Below, piece after piece: positions 23,361 through 31,347 of a DNA stretch of 35,206 bases. The DNA is taken from positions 1-35,206 of the forward strand of contig JAFTAH010000007.1 of assembly GCA_017458625.1 (NCBI GenBank), given 5' to 3'. Source of the DNA: Kiritimatiellia bacterium. GTDB taxonomy: Bacteria; Verrucomicrobiota; Kiritimatiellia; CAIQIC01; Lenti-01. The notes under the pieces were generated by a model. It was not told the DNA's origin. It did not search any database and saw only the letters and a program-made list of their open reading frames with translations. The translations under genes and the position numbers were made by a program. Every line of letters starts with the position of its first letter. Position 1 is the first letter of the stretch.

Positions 23361-24509
23361 CTAGCCAATGGTGTCGGAAGAGGGCGCGCGGGCGCGGCGG
23401 ATGAAGACGGACTGGACCAGCCCGAAGGCGGCCAGGGTGGACAGCATGAAGGAGCCCCCGCTGGAGACCAGCGGCAGCGGCAGCCCCGTGATGGGCAGCA
23501 GGCCGATGGTCATCCCGATGTTCACGAAGACATGGCTGAACAGCAGCCCGGCCAGTCCCGTGGCCAGCAGGCTGCCGGCCGGATCCGGGGCGACGAGGGC
23601 CGCCCGGACGTAGGTGGCCAGCAGCAGCGCGAACAGCCCCAGCAGGATGCAGGCCCCGACGAACCCCGTCTCCTCCGCGATGACCGGGAAGATGAAGTCA
23701 CTCGGCGACACGGTCCGCGGCAGGAAGCCAAGCACGTTCTGGGTGCCATTGAGGAAGCCCTTGCCATGAATCCCGCCGGAACCGACAGCGATGGCGGCCT
23801 GCAGGGCGTTCCAGCCGGAGTTCAGGGGATCGCGCGCGGGATCGAGAAAGGTCAGGATGCGCTCCTTCTGGTAGTCGCCCAGGATGAAGTACCAGCCCAG
23901 CGGCGCGGCGGCCAGGGCGGCCACGGCCGCGCTGAAGAAGTAGCGCCAGCGCATGCCGGCGGCGAACAGCATGAAGAAGATCGTCGGGCCCAGCACCAAG
24001 GCTGTCCCGAGGTCGGGCTCGACCAGGATGAGCATGAACGGCACCGCCGCCAGCAGCAGCACCACCAGCATGAGGCCCAGGGAATGCGGGGGCAGCGCCG
24101 GATTCCCCAGAACATGGGCGACCAGAATGACGAGGGCGACCTTCGCAAACTCGCTGGGCTGGACCGGCACGCCGAAGAGCACCAGCCAGCGGTAGGCCCC
24201 GTAGACCTTCCGGCCGGCGACCAGCACCAGCACCAGCAGAACCACGCTGACCAGGAACAGCAGCCAGGCATGGCGCGTCCAGAAATGATAGTCGACCAAG
24301 GCCAGCGTCAGGGCCAGCGCCCCCCCCAGGCTGGCCCAGACGATCTGCTTGTGGAACCACGCGCCCACGATGCCCGTGTCCTCGCCCCGCCACGACGCGC
24401 TGTAGATGAAGGCCAGGCCGATGCCCAGCAACGCAACCGCCGTCAGCACCGCGATCCAGTCCTGCCGCAGGAAGAGCCGCCAAAGACGCTTGAGCCAGCC
24501 GAAGGTCAT
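23361..24509 (-). CDS. rodA: Peptidoglycan glycosyltransferase RodA (SEDS family)
   Basis: A 382-aa polytopic membrane protein of the SEDS family. RodA polymerises lipid II into glycan strands during lateral wall growth together with PBP2. Family motifs are seen: VQPSEFAKVALV, LVEPDLGTALV (conserved Asp), SPSDFIFPVIAEETG, and the terminal GLPLPLVSSGGS. About ten hydrophobic segments are visible. ATG 24509 overlaps the mrdA stop by ATGA, indicating coupled translation with its partner. It is the last gene of mreB-mreC-mreD-mrdA-rodA; 170 bp separate it from the ribonuclease gene. Confidence 0.94.
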   Translation of the reverse strand: MTFGWLKRLWRLFLRQDWIAVLTAVALLGIGLAFIYSASWRGEDTGIVGAWFHKQIVWASLGGALALTLALVDYHFWTRHAWLLFLVSVVLLVLVLVAGRKVYGAYRWLVLFGVPVQPSEFAKVALVILVAHVLGNPALPPHSLGLMLVVLLLAAVPFMLILVEPDLGTALVLGPTIFFMLFAAGMRWRYFFSAAVAALAAAPLGWYFILGDYQKERILTFLDPARDPLNSGWNALQAAIAVGSGGIHGKGFLNGTQNVLGFLPRTVSPSDFIFPVIAEETGFVGACILLGLFALLLATYVRAALVAPDPAGSLLATGLAGLLFSHVFVNIGMTIGLLPITGLPLPLVSSGGSFMLSTLAAFGLVQSVFIRRARAPSSDTIG

Positions 24510-26416
24510 GCGGCGGGCTCCCGGATGGAGGGGACGGTCGCCGCGTCTTCGGCGTCGGCTTCGAGTTCGTCGCGGATGGCCAGGAAGAGCTTGCGGACGA
24601 GCGGAGCGACGGTGGATCCGCCCGAGGCGCCATCCTCGGCCAGGAACGCCAAGGCGTAGCGCGGGGCCTCGTAGGGCGCAAAGGCGATCATCCAGGTCAT
24701 CTTCTTGCCGGAACCTTTCAGGCCGTACTCGGCGGTGCCCGTCTTGGCGGCGATCTCGAAGCCGTCGATGCGGGCGCGGCGGCCGGAGCCGTCGGGAGCC
24801 TGGACGACATCGCGCATGCCCCGGCGAATCACGTCGAAGTCGGCGTCCGACCACAGCTTTTCGCGCGCGACGGCCTTCGCGGGCACGGGGAGCTGGCGGC
24901 CGTCGGGGCTCGTGCGGGACAGCACCAGACGCGGCTTCCAGAGCGTGCCGCCGTTCGCCAGGGCCGCGCAATAGGTCGCGGCCTGGAGCGGGGTGACGAG
25001 CATCGCGCCCTGGCCGATGGCGAGGTTGCAGGTGTCGCCGTCGCGCCAGCCCTCGCCGCGATTCTTGCGCTTCCAGGCGTCGTCGGGCACCAGTCCGGGC
25101 CGCTCGTAGTCCAGCTCGATGCCCGTCTTGCGGCCGAACCCGAAATGCCGCGCCATCGTCTGGATGGGCTCCGGGCCGCAGGCCAGGGCGGCATGGTAGA
25201 GATAGACGTTGCAGGAGTAGCGGACGGCCAGCGCCAGGTCGATGCTGCCGTGCCCCCACGTCTGCCAGCACCGGAAGCGGGCATTACCCAGCTGGAAGAC
25301 GCCGGGGCAGTTGAAGCGCGTCTCCGGGCGGATCTTGCCGGCCCGCATTGCCGCCAGCAGCGTGACGGGCTTGAAGGTCGAGCCGGGCGCATATTCCCCG
25401 GCGGTCGCCCGGTTGTAGAGCGGACGGTCGGGCCCTTGCAGCTGCCGCCACTGCTCCGGGGCAATGGTGGGCACGAAGTCGTTGGGGTCGAAGGTCGGCG
25501 CCGAGGCCATCGCCAGCACGTCGCCGTTATGCGGGTCGAGAATGACGACCGCGCCGCGCTGCCCCTCCAGGGCCGCCTCCGCCGCCCGCTGCACGCGGAC
25601 ATCCAGCGCAAGGGTGACATCGCTGCCAAGTCCCGCCGGCCGGCTGGACTCCTCGATGGTCTGGTACTTGAATCCGGCCACGTCCACCTGGATCTCGAGC
25701 CGCCCGCCCGCCGGGGCGCGCAGGTCCTCGTCCAGCGCCTTTTCCAGGCCAGAGCGGCCCGCCACGTCGGAAAGATAGTAGTGGTAGCGCTCCGGCGCCT
25801 CCTGCCCGGCATCCATCGCCTCGGCCGCCTCCTCCTCGGCCAGCCGCTCCTCGTCGGCACGTCCGACATAGCCCAGGACATGCGCCGCCAGCGTCCCCTC
25901 CGGATAGACGCGCACCGGCTCCACCGTCAGCGAAACCCCCGGAAACTCGTGCTCGTGCTCAATGAAGCGCGCCATCGCCACCGCGTCGAGGTCGCGCCAG
26001 GCCACCAGCGCCAGCGGCGTCCGGCGGCGAAGGTGCGCCCAGACGTCCTGCTCCGCCAGATGCAGCGGCCTGTCCATCACCTCCGCCAGCCGGTAGAGCG
26101 TATCCATCACCGCGTCCACCGTGCGCTGCCGCGGCCCCGGACGGCGCAGCTCCTCCAGATAGAGCGACAGGCAGTAGCTCGGCCGGTTGTCCGCCAGCGG
26201 CACCCCGTTGCGGTCGAACAGCTTCCCGCGCCGGCCCGCCAACCGGATGCTCCGCAGCGACTGCTTGGCCAGCCGCGCCTGGTGCTCCGGAGCCTGCTCG
26301 ACCTGGAGCTTCCAGAGCCGCGCCACCAGCACGCCGCCGCACCCCAGCATCACCAGCACCAGCAGCGCGATGCGCCACGGGAAGAAGAGCTGTAGCTGGT
26401 CGTCGCGCCCGCTCAT
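24506..26416 (-). CDS. mrdA: Penicillin-binding protein 2, peptidoglycan transpeptidase
   Basis: A 636-aa class B PBP that cross-links peptidoglycan for elongation. A cytoplasmic tip and one membrane helix (about 11-32) lead into the pedestal (RRGKLFDRNGVPLADN) and the transpeptidase domain. The active-site motifs are complete: SxxK at Ser346 (GSTFKPV), SxN at Ser401 (YSCN) and KTG at Lys558 (AAKTGTAEY). ATG 26416 follows the mreD stop by one base; a GGAGG lies about 12 nt upstream. The next gene, rodA, overlaps by four bases, so PBP2 and RodA should be made in equal amounts. A Glu/Ala-rich insert (about 195-215, ERLAEEEAAEAMDAGQEAPE) in the pedestal region is slightly unusual. Confidence 0.94.
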   Translation of the reverse strand: MSGRDDQLQLFFPWRIALLVLVMLGCGGVLVARLWKLQVEQAPEHQARLAKQSLRSIRLAGRRGKLFDRNGVPLADNRPSYCLSLYLEELRRPGPRQRTVDAVMDTLYRLAEVMDRPLHLAEQDVWAHLRRRTPLALVAWRDLDAVAMARFIEHEHEFPGVSLTVEPVRVYPEGTLAAHVLGYVGRADEERLAEEEAAEAMDAGQEAPERYHYYLSDVAGRSGLEKALDEDLRAPAGGRLEIQVDVAGFKYQTIEESSRPAGLGSDVTLALDVRVQRAAEAALEGQRGAVVILDPHNGDVLAMASAPTFDPNDFVPTIAPEQWRQLQGPDRPLYNRATAGEYAPGSTFKPVTLLAAMRAGKIRPETRFNCPGVFQLGNARFRCWQTWGHGSIDLALAVRYSCNVYLYHAALACGPEPIQTMARHFGFGRKTGIELDYERPGLVPDDAWKRKNRGEGWRDGDTCNLAIGQGAMLVTPLQAATYCAALANGGTLWKPRLVLSRTSPDGRQLPVPAKAVAREKLWSDADFDVIRRGMRDVVQAPDGSGRRARIDGFEIAAKTGTAEYGLKGSGKKMTWMIAFAPYEAPRYALAFLAEDGASGGSTVAPLVRKLFLAIRDELEADAEDAATVPSIREPAA

Positions 26417-26417
26417 C

Positions 26418-26921
26418 TCAGATTCTCGCCTCCAGCGTGCCCAGATAGCGCTCCATGCTCCGCAACAGGGCAAAGAGCAACGGCATGATCACCGCCCCCA
26501 GCACCGCCGAGCCGCCCATCCGCGTCAGCACTGCCTGCGCCCCCAGCGTCGTGAGTCCCCACGTCTGGAGCAGCATCCCCATCACCAGCGTGCTCGCCGC
26601 GCAGCAGAGCGCCCCCAGCGCCATCGCCACCACGGCCCGGTCCGGATAGAAGTCCTCCCGCAACACCATCGCCACCGTCGCCGAGGCCAGGAACGACAGC
26701 GACGACACCCCGAACGGCACCAGGCTCATCGCGTCCGCCAGCACCCCCGCCGTCAGCGCCACCCACATGAAATGCCGTGCCTTCTTGTGCGTCGCCACAT
26801 ACAGCACCACCCCCAGCAGAACCGGGAACGCGGGCTCTCCCAGATGCCCCCACGTCGGGATCAGCGCCTGCACCGTCCCCCCCACCAGCAGCCAGAAGAC
26901 CATCAGCAGAAACGCCATCAT
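26418..26921 (-). CDS. mreD: Rod shape-determining membrane protein MreD
   Basis: A small (167 aa) highly hydrophobic protein with about five membrane segments, encoded between mreC and mrdA, which is the standard position for MreD. The sequence itself is poorly conserved in this family, so the call rests on size, topology and context. MreD joins MreC in the inner membrane to link MreB filaments to PBP2/RodA. ATG 26921 overlaps the mreC stop (ATGA); a second ATG follows at once at 26918. The upstream in-frame reading would lie inside mreC and is not needed. Confidence 0.85.
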   Translation of the reverse strand: MMAFLLMVFWLLVGGTVQALIPTWGHLGEPAFPVLLGVVLYVATHKKARHFMWVALTAGVLADAMSLVPFGVSSLSFLASATVAMVLREDFYPDRAVVAMALGALCCAASTLVMGMLLQTWGLTTLGAQAVLTRMGGSAVLGAVIMPLLFALLRSMERYLGTLEARI

Positions 26922-27940
26922 GCCGCCCCCCCGGCGTCCTCGCCCGACGGTCCTGCCCTGAGCGCCAGCCAACACCCCGCGCCACCCGGCTGCGGCCCGG
27001 CCTGGCTGACCTCCCCTTCCGTCCCCTCGACATCCACGTCGCCGCCCACATCGGACGCGTCCCCGCTCTCGTCCGCCGTCCCCTCGCCCGCCAGACGGAG
27101 CTCATGCGCCCGTTGCAAATCCTCGTCCGTGGCGATCACGAACGCATACTCCAGCAGTCCCATCTCCGCCGAAAGCTCCACCCACGCGCTCTGGTAGAGT
27201 CCGCCCTCCTCCGACTCCACCGCCACCACATGCCCCACCAGCAGCCCGCGCGGGAAGATGCCGCCCAGCCCGGACGTCACCACCTCGTCGCCGATGCGGA
27301 CCGACTCGAGCCGCGGAATGTAGTCCATCCGGCAAAGCGGCGCCTTCCCCTCCCCCGCCGGATCCTCCCCCGTCGCCCCCTGCAACACGCCGAACACCGC
27401 CGTCTGCGCCAGCTGCACCGACACCTTGCACGACGGGTCCGTCAGCAGCAGCACGTCCGCCGTGCGCCCCGACGCCGACACCGTCCGCCCCATCAGCCCG
27501 TCCGCCGTCAACACCGCCCGGTCCGCCGCCACGCCGCCCTCCACGCCCTTGTCCAGGCGCGCCGTCTGCCACCAGCCCGTGCTGTCGCGTCCGACCACCT
27601 CGCACGACACCAGCCGCCGCGCGCTCCGCTGCCGGAACCCCATCTGCTTGCGCAAGTTCTCGTTGTCCCGCTCCGCCTCCGCCAGCCGTCGCACCTCCCC
27701 CCGCAAGTGGGCCACCTCCTCCGTCAGCGCCCGGTTCTCCTGCGCCAGGTCGCCCAGGCCCCGGATGTAGCGGATGATCTCCCGCACCTCTCGCATCCCG
27801 CCGCTCGCCACCAGCTGCAGCGGACTGAGACCGTCGCGCACGGCCCCCTTCACCCGGGCGCTCGTCGCGTCCGGCAGGTTGAGCATCACCAGCACCACCA
27901 GTGCCACGATGCAGATGGCAATCCACTTCTTCTCTTTCAT
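26918..27940 (-). CDS. mreC: Rod shape-determining protein MreC
   Basis: A 340-aa bitopic protein: short cytoplasmic start (MKEKKW), one membrane helix (about 7-23), a coiled coil (about 60-105, ENRALTEEVAHLRGEVRRLAEAERDNENLRKQM) and the MreC beta domain (GRDSTGWWQTARLDKGVEGGV, then VTADGLMGRTV-type strands and GDEVVTSGLGGIFPRGLLVG). MreC scaffolds PBP2 in the elongasome. The C-terminal tail is long, acidic and Gly-rich (about 285-340). I chose ATG 27940; it lacks a good Shine-Dalgarno sequence. A TTG at 27976 is the other option. The gene lies 128 bp after mreB. Confidence 0.9.
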   Translation of the reverse strand: MKEKKWIAICIVALVVLVMLNLPDATSARVKGAVRDGLSPLQLVASGGMREVREIIRYIRGLGDLAQENRALTEEVAHLRGEVRRLAEAERDNENLRKQMGFRQRSARRLVSCEVVGRDSTGWWQTARLDKGVEGGVAADRAVLTADGLMGRTVSASGRTADVLLLTDPSCKVSVQLAQTAVFGVLQGATGEDPAGEGKAPLCRMDYIPRLESVRIGDEVVTSGLGGIFPRGLLVGHVVAVESEEGGLYQSAWVELSAEMGLLEYAFVIATDEDLQRAHELRLAGEGTADESGDASDVGGDVDVEGTEGEVSQAGPQPGGAGCWLALRAGPSGEDAGGAA

Positions 27941-28068
27941 CGGCTTGTCCGGTCTGAATCCATGTCCCGGCCCCAAGCCCGCCTACCAGGCCTTGCGCGA
28001 TCCCGCGCCCGCCAGCTCCGCGCCACGACTGCCTCCTCGCCGGACCTTCCGCCCGGCGCCGGCCGCCG

Positions 28069-29094
28069 CTAATCGCTGCTTTGCAGCCGCGTCAGGTAGT
28101 TGAGTTCGCTGAGGACCTTCCCCGTCCCCTCGGCAACGGCGCTCAGCGGGTCGTCGGCCACATGCACCGGCAGGCCCGTCTGCTCCGCGATCAGCTTGTC
28201 CATCCCCCGCAGCTGCGACGTGCCGCCCGCCAGCACGATGCCGCGGTCGATCAGATCCGCCGACAGCTCGGGCGGACAACGTTCCAGCGTCACCCGGATG
28301 CCCTCGATGATCGCCCGCACGGGCTCCTCCAGGGCCTCCCGGATCTCCTCCGACGTGATGGTCAGCGTCTTGGGCAGCCCCGCCACCAGGTCCCGCCCCT
28401 TGACCTCCATGCTCTGCTCCTCCCCCATCGGGTACGCCGAACCGAGCACGATCTTGATCTGCTCCGCCGTGCTCTCGCCGATCTGGAGGTTGTAGACCCG
28501 CTTCATGTACTGCACGATGGCCTCGTCCATCTCGTCCCCGCCCGTCCGGATGCTCTTGCTCTGGACGATGCCGGACAGCGAGATGATGGCCACTTCCGTG
28601 GTGCCGCCGCCCATGTCCACGATCATGTTGCCCGCCGGATCCATGACCGGCAGCCCCACCCCGATTGCCGCCGCCATCGGCTCCTCGATCAGCAGCACAT
28701 CGCGCGCACCGGCGTGCATGGCCGAGTCCTTGACCGCTCGCTTCTCAACTTCCGTGATCCCGCTAGGCACCGATATGACCACCCTCGGCCGCACCGCCCA
28801 CTTGCGCGGCTGCGACTTCTGGATGAAATACCTCAGCATGGCCTCCGTGACCTCGAAATCGGCAATCACGCCGGCCTTCATCGGGCGAATCGCCACGATG
28901 TCGCCCGGGGTGCGCCCCAGCATCTTCTTCGCCTCCTCGCCCACCGCCAGCACCCGGTTCGTGCCCTGGTGGATGGCGACGACCGACGGCTCCCGGATGA
29001 CGATGCCCCTGTCCTTGACGTAGATCAGGATGTTGGCCGTCCCCAGGTCGATGCCGATGTCGTTCGAAAAATATCCCAAAAGCCCGCTGAACAT
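28069..29094 (-). CDS. mreB: Actin-like rod shape-determining protein MreB
   Basis: A 341-aa MreB of typical length. Phosphate-binding motifs are intact: [18 protein letters not shown] (14-31), the second phosphate loop [16 protein letters not shown], and the adenosine motif [29 protein letters not shown] is also characteristic. MreB forms membrane-bound filaments that orient wall synthesis, so the cell is probably rod-shaped or ovoid. It is the first gene of mreB-mreC-mreD-mrdA-rodA. ATG 29094 has an AGGA 13 nt upstream, a little distant. No consensus promoter is visible immediately upstream. Confidence 0.97.
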   Translation of the reverse strand: MFSGLLGYFSNDIGIDLGTANILIYVKDRGIVIREPSVVAIHQGTNRVLAVGEEAKKMLGRTPGDIVAIRPMKAGVIADFEVTEAMLRYFIQKSQPRKWAVRPRVVISVPSGITEVEKRAVKDSAMHAGARDVLLIEEPMAAAIGVGLPVMDPAGNMIVDMGGGTTEVAIISLSGIVQSKSIRTGGDEMDEAIVQYMKRVYNLQIGESTAEQIKIVLGSAYPMGEEQSMEVKGRDLVAGLPKTLTITSEEIREALEEPVRAIIEGIRVTLERCPPELSADLIDRGIVLAGGTSQLRGMDKLIAEQTGLPVHVADDPLSAVAEGTGKVLSELNYLTRLQSSD

Positions 29095-29886
29095 ATCTGG
29101 ACTTGATTCCTAAAGGGTCTCTTACCTTCTTCTTGTTGCTAAAAACGTCCCCCCTATATCACCCCGCCCTCCTCCCGTCAAGCCTGCGTCGCTCCCCACC
29201 CCATTTTTTCTCCCCCTTCTCTTGCCCGCTCCCCCCGTGGGAGGGCGGCCCTCCGTGGCTGCCGCCATCTCCTCCGCCGTGCGTCCCGCCCCCTCTTCCC
29301 CCGCCCGTCGCCTGCCGCAAGTCGTCAGCGAGGGGGGCGTCGCCCCGAGGCCTGACGGAAACCCGAAATCCGTTCGCACCTGCGTGTGAGCCTCCCTCCC
29401 CCCCATCTCATAGATTCTGTAATTCTGTCTCAAAACATCGTCTCCTCGTCCCCCTCGTCCTCCCACCCTCGCCTCCTTCCTCCGCCCCTTTCTGCCCCCC
29501 CCCTCATCCCCAAACCCGTGTGATTTTACGGTAAAATCAAGTGTTTAAGTCCATTTTTTCTCGTCATGGAACACCTGTCCATGCATTCTCCCCTCGGCGC
29601 CCCCTGCTTTCAGCGACTCTTCTCGACTCCTCTCACTTGCACTCGACCGCCCTCTTCCGAAGCCGCCAGCTCCGCTGTCTGTTTTCCATGGGGTTTAGCA
29701 CCCTTCACGGTGATGGGCCAATAACGGGACGCCTTTTCTTCGAATGCAACAACAAAATCGTGCTCGAATGGAAAAAGTTTTCCCCTCCCTTTCGATTCCC
29801 TGCCACAATTTGAAATCGCACCCCGCGCGCTATTCCCACCGAATGTTTTGTTGCAAGCCGTGCCCCTCTTCCGCTAGGATGAAAGG
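29095..29886. other. Long pyrimidine-rich intergenic region between divergent genes
   Basis: No gene is seen in 792 bp. The first 400 bp are C/T-rich on the plus strand with little structure, apart from a phrase TTCTGTAATTCTGTCTC near 29407. Copy 4 of the recurrent motif stands at 29520-29539. The last 350 bp are richer in A/T and contain a GTTTTCCATGG phrase (about 29684) like the tandem repeat at 17909. Promoters for mreB and the 29887 gene must lie here, but none can be named with confidence. Confidence 0.5.
29520..29539. repeat. Copy 4 of the motif: 19-bp palindrome
   Basis: TGATTTTACGGTAAAATCA (29521-29539) is a palindrome with a single central base, preceded by G. It is followed by AGTGTTTAAGTCCATTTT, loosely similar to the tails of copies 1 and 2. 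It lies about 350 bp upstream of the 29887 gene and 425 bp upstream of mreB. Confidence 0.55.
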
Positions 29887-31326
29887 ATGATGAAGGTATT
29901 GGTGCGTCTCATGTGCGCGGCGAGCGCGGTCCTGATGGTCGGCGGGGTGGCCTCGGGGGCCCGTGTGCCCCAGTGGCGCGACTGGTCCGGAGAGGTCCAG
30001 CTCTCCGGCGGTAGCCCCTTCGAAAACGACCTCGGTCTCGACGAAGTGCTGCGCCTCGATCGCCGGACGACGCCCATCCTGGAACATATCGGCGAAAGCG
30101 TACTCGCCGTGCAGCTGCTTCATTCCACCCGCCCCGTCTCCTCGACCGCCGCCTTCGGCCTGGCCACCCCTCGGGCCATCGCCTCGCCCGCACAGGACAA
30201 CGACCGCCAGCGCGGCCAGGACATCGCCCGCCTCATGCGCGAGCTGAACCTCCCCAGCGTCTCCGGCAACAAGAGCAAGACCTCAATGGCCAGTCTCGCG
30301 CTCGGCCGCGAGGACGACGACCAGAAGCAATCGGCCTGGGGCTGGCTCGCGGACGAGTTGCGCGACAATCCCCAAGCCGCCAACGTCCTCGCCGACAGCG
30401 AAACGCTAGACCCCAAGCTCAATTCCCTCCTCGACCAGCTCGCCAGCCAGGATTCCCCGGCCTCATTCCGCCCCACCGACGCTGGCGACACTACCGATAC
30501 GGCTTCTCGCGGCAAGGCGGCCCTGGACAACCTCACCACAGCAGACGCCTCGCTTGAGTTCATGCCCGCAGGCAATCTCTACGGCGGCATCGCGGCCTTC
30601 GCCAACGCTCCCCTCTCTTCGGATCGCACGCGCGACCTCATGGCCAATCTCGCGGGCCCCAGGAAATCCGCCGACACCCGCGGCTCGTCCGCCGATTCCT
30701 CCTCCGAAACCGCTGACGCCACCCCCGTGAATCCGCAAAATCTGGCCCCGAACTGGGATGATCTGATGGCCGGCGGCAAGACCATTTCCTGGCAGGAGGC
30801 CACCGGCTTCGTCAACGCCTCCGACCTCGCCAGCACCTCCGGGAAAAAGAACTCATCCGCCTCCACTTGGGATCTGTCGGCAGACCATGCCGGCACAGAC
30901 GGCGGGAACTGGCAACTGTCTGACCTCTCGGGGGCGGCGGACCGGACTGATTTCTTTGCCTTATCCTCACCCTCGGACGCCAGCGACTCGTTCTCCAGCT
31001 TCGGCCAAGACACCTCCCGGGCGAGCGACGGGTCCGGTTGGAGTCCTGCGCCTCCCTCCTTTGGCGGCAACGGCTACGGCAGCCTTCAGACCCCGCCCAA
31101 CAGCACCCCTGCGAACATCTGGAGCATCGGCGGCCTAGGAACCGGTCCCAGCCCTGGCGCCACCCCGTTCGGCACCGGGACCACCCCCTCCTATGGCGTA
31201 AACTGGAACGCCGCCAACAGCACCCCACGCCTGCAAAGTCCCTTCGATGCCGGCAGTTCCGGCTCCATGCTGCGCGACACGCTCAAGCCTCCCACAGGTG
31301 GCGGCGCAAAACCCGCTTGGTACTAG
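29887..31326 (+). CDS. Secreted Ser/Asp/Gly-rich protein of unknown function
   Basis: I do not recognise this 479-aa protein. It has a signal peptide (about 1-25, VLMVGGVASGA), then a moderately ordered region (about 26-120) with VPQWRDWSGEVQLSGG and RTTPILEHIGESVLAVQLL. The remaining 350 residues are low-complexity, rich in Ser, Asp, Ala, Gly and Pro, with many short D-L-(A/S) segments. The C-terminal 100 residues are Gly/Pro/Ser/Asn-rich with scattered Trp, Phe and Tyr. The only Cys is inside the signal peptide and is not in a good lipobox. ATG 29887 has AGGA about 8 nt upstream; a second ATG follows directly. It is 21 bp before the TPR gene, and the two probably form an operon. A periplasmic or surface location is inferred. 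Confidence 0.75.
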   Translation: MMKVLVRLMCAASAVLMVGGVASGARVPQWRDWSGEVQLSGGSPFENDLGLDEVLRLDRRTTPILEHIGESVLAVQLLHSTRPVSSTAAFGLATPRAIASPAQDNDRQRGQDIARLMRELNLPSVSGNKSKTSMASLALGREDDDQKQSAWGWLADELRDNPQAANVLADSETLDPKLNSLLDQLASQDSPASFRPTDAGDTTDTASRGKAALDNLTTADASLEFMPAGNLYGGIAAFANAPLSSDRTRDLMANLAGPRKSADTRGSSADSSSETADATPVNPQNLAPNWDDLMAGGKTISWQEATGFVNASDLASTSGKKNSSASTWDLSADHAGTDGGNWQLSDLSGAADRTDFFALSSPSDASDSFSSFGQDTSRASDGSGWSPAPPSFGGNGYGSLQTPPNSTPANIWSIGGLGTGPSPGATPFGTGTTPSYGVNWNAANSTPRLQSPFDAGSSGSMLRDTLKPPTGGGAKPAWY

Positions 31327-31347
31327 TCATCCCGTCATTCCCATCTG

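Noticed and set aside
29869-29886. Promoter -10 box TAGGAT just upstream of the 29887 gene
   Set aside because: It overlaps the likely ribosome binding site AGGA and would place the transcript start at the start codon. No good -35 box accompanies it.
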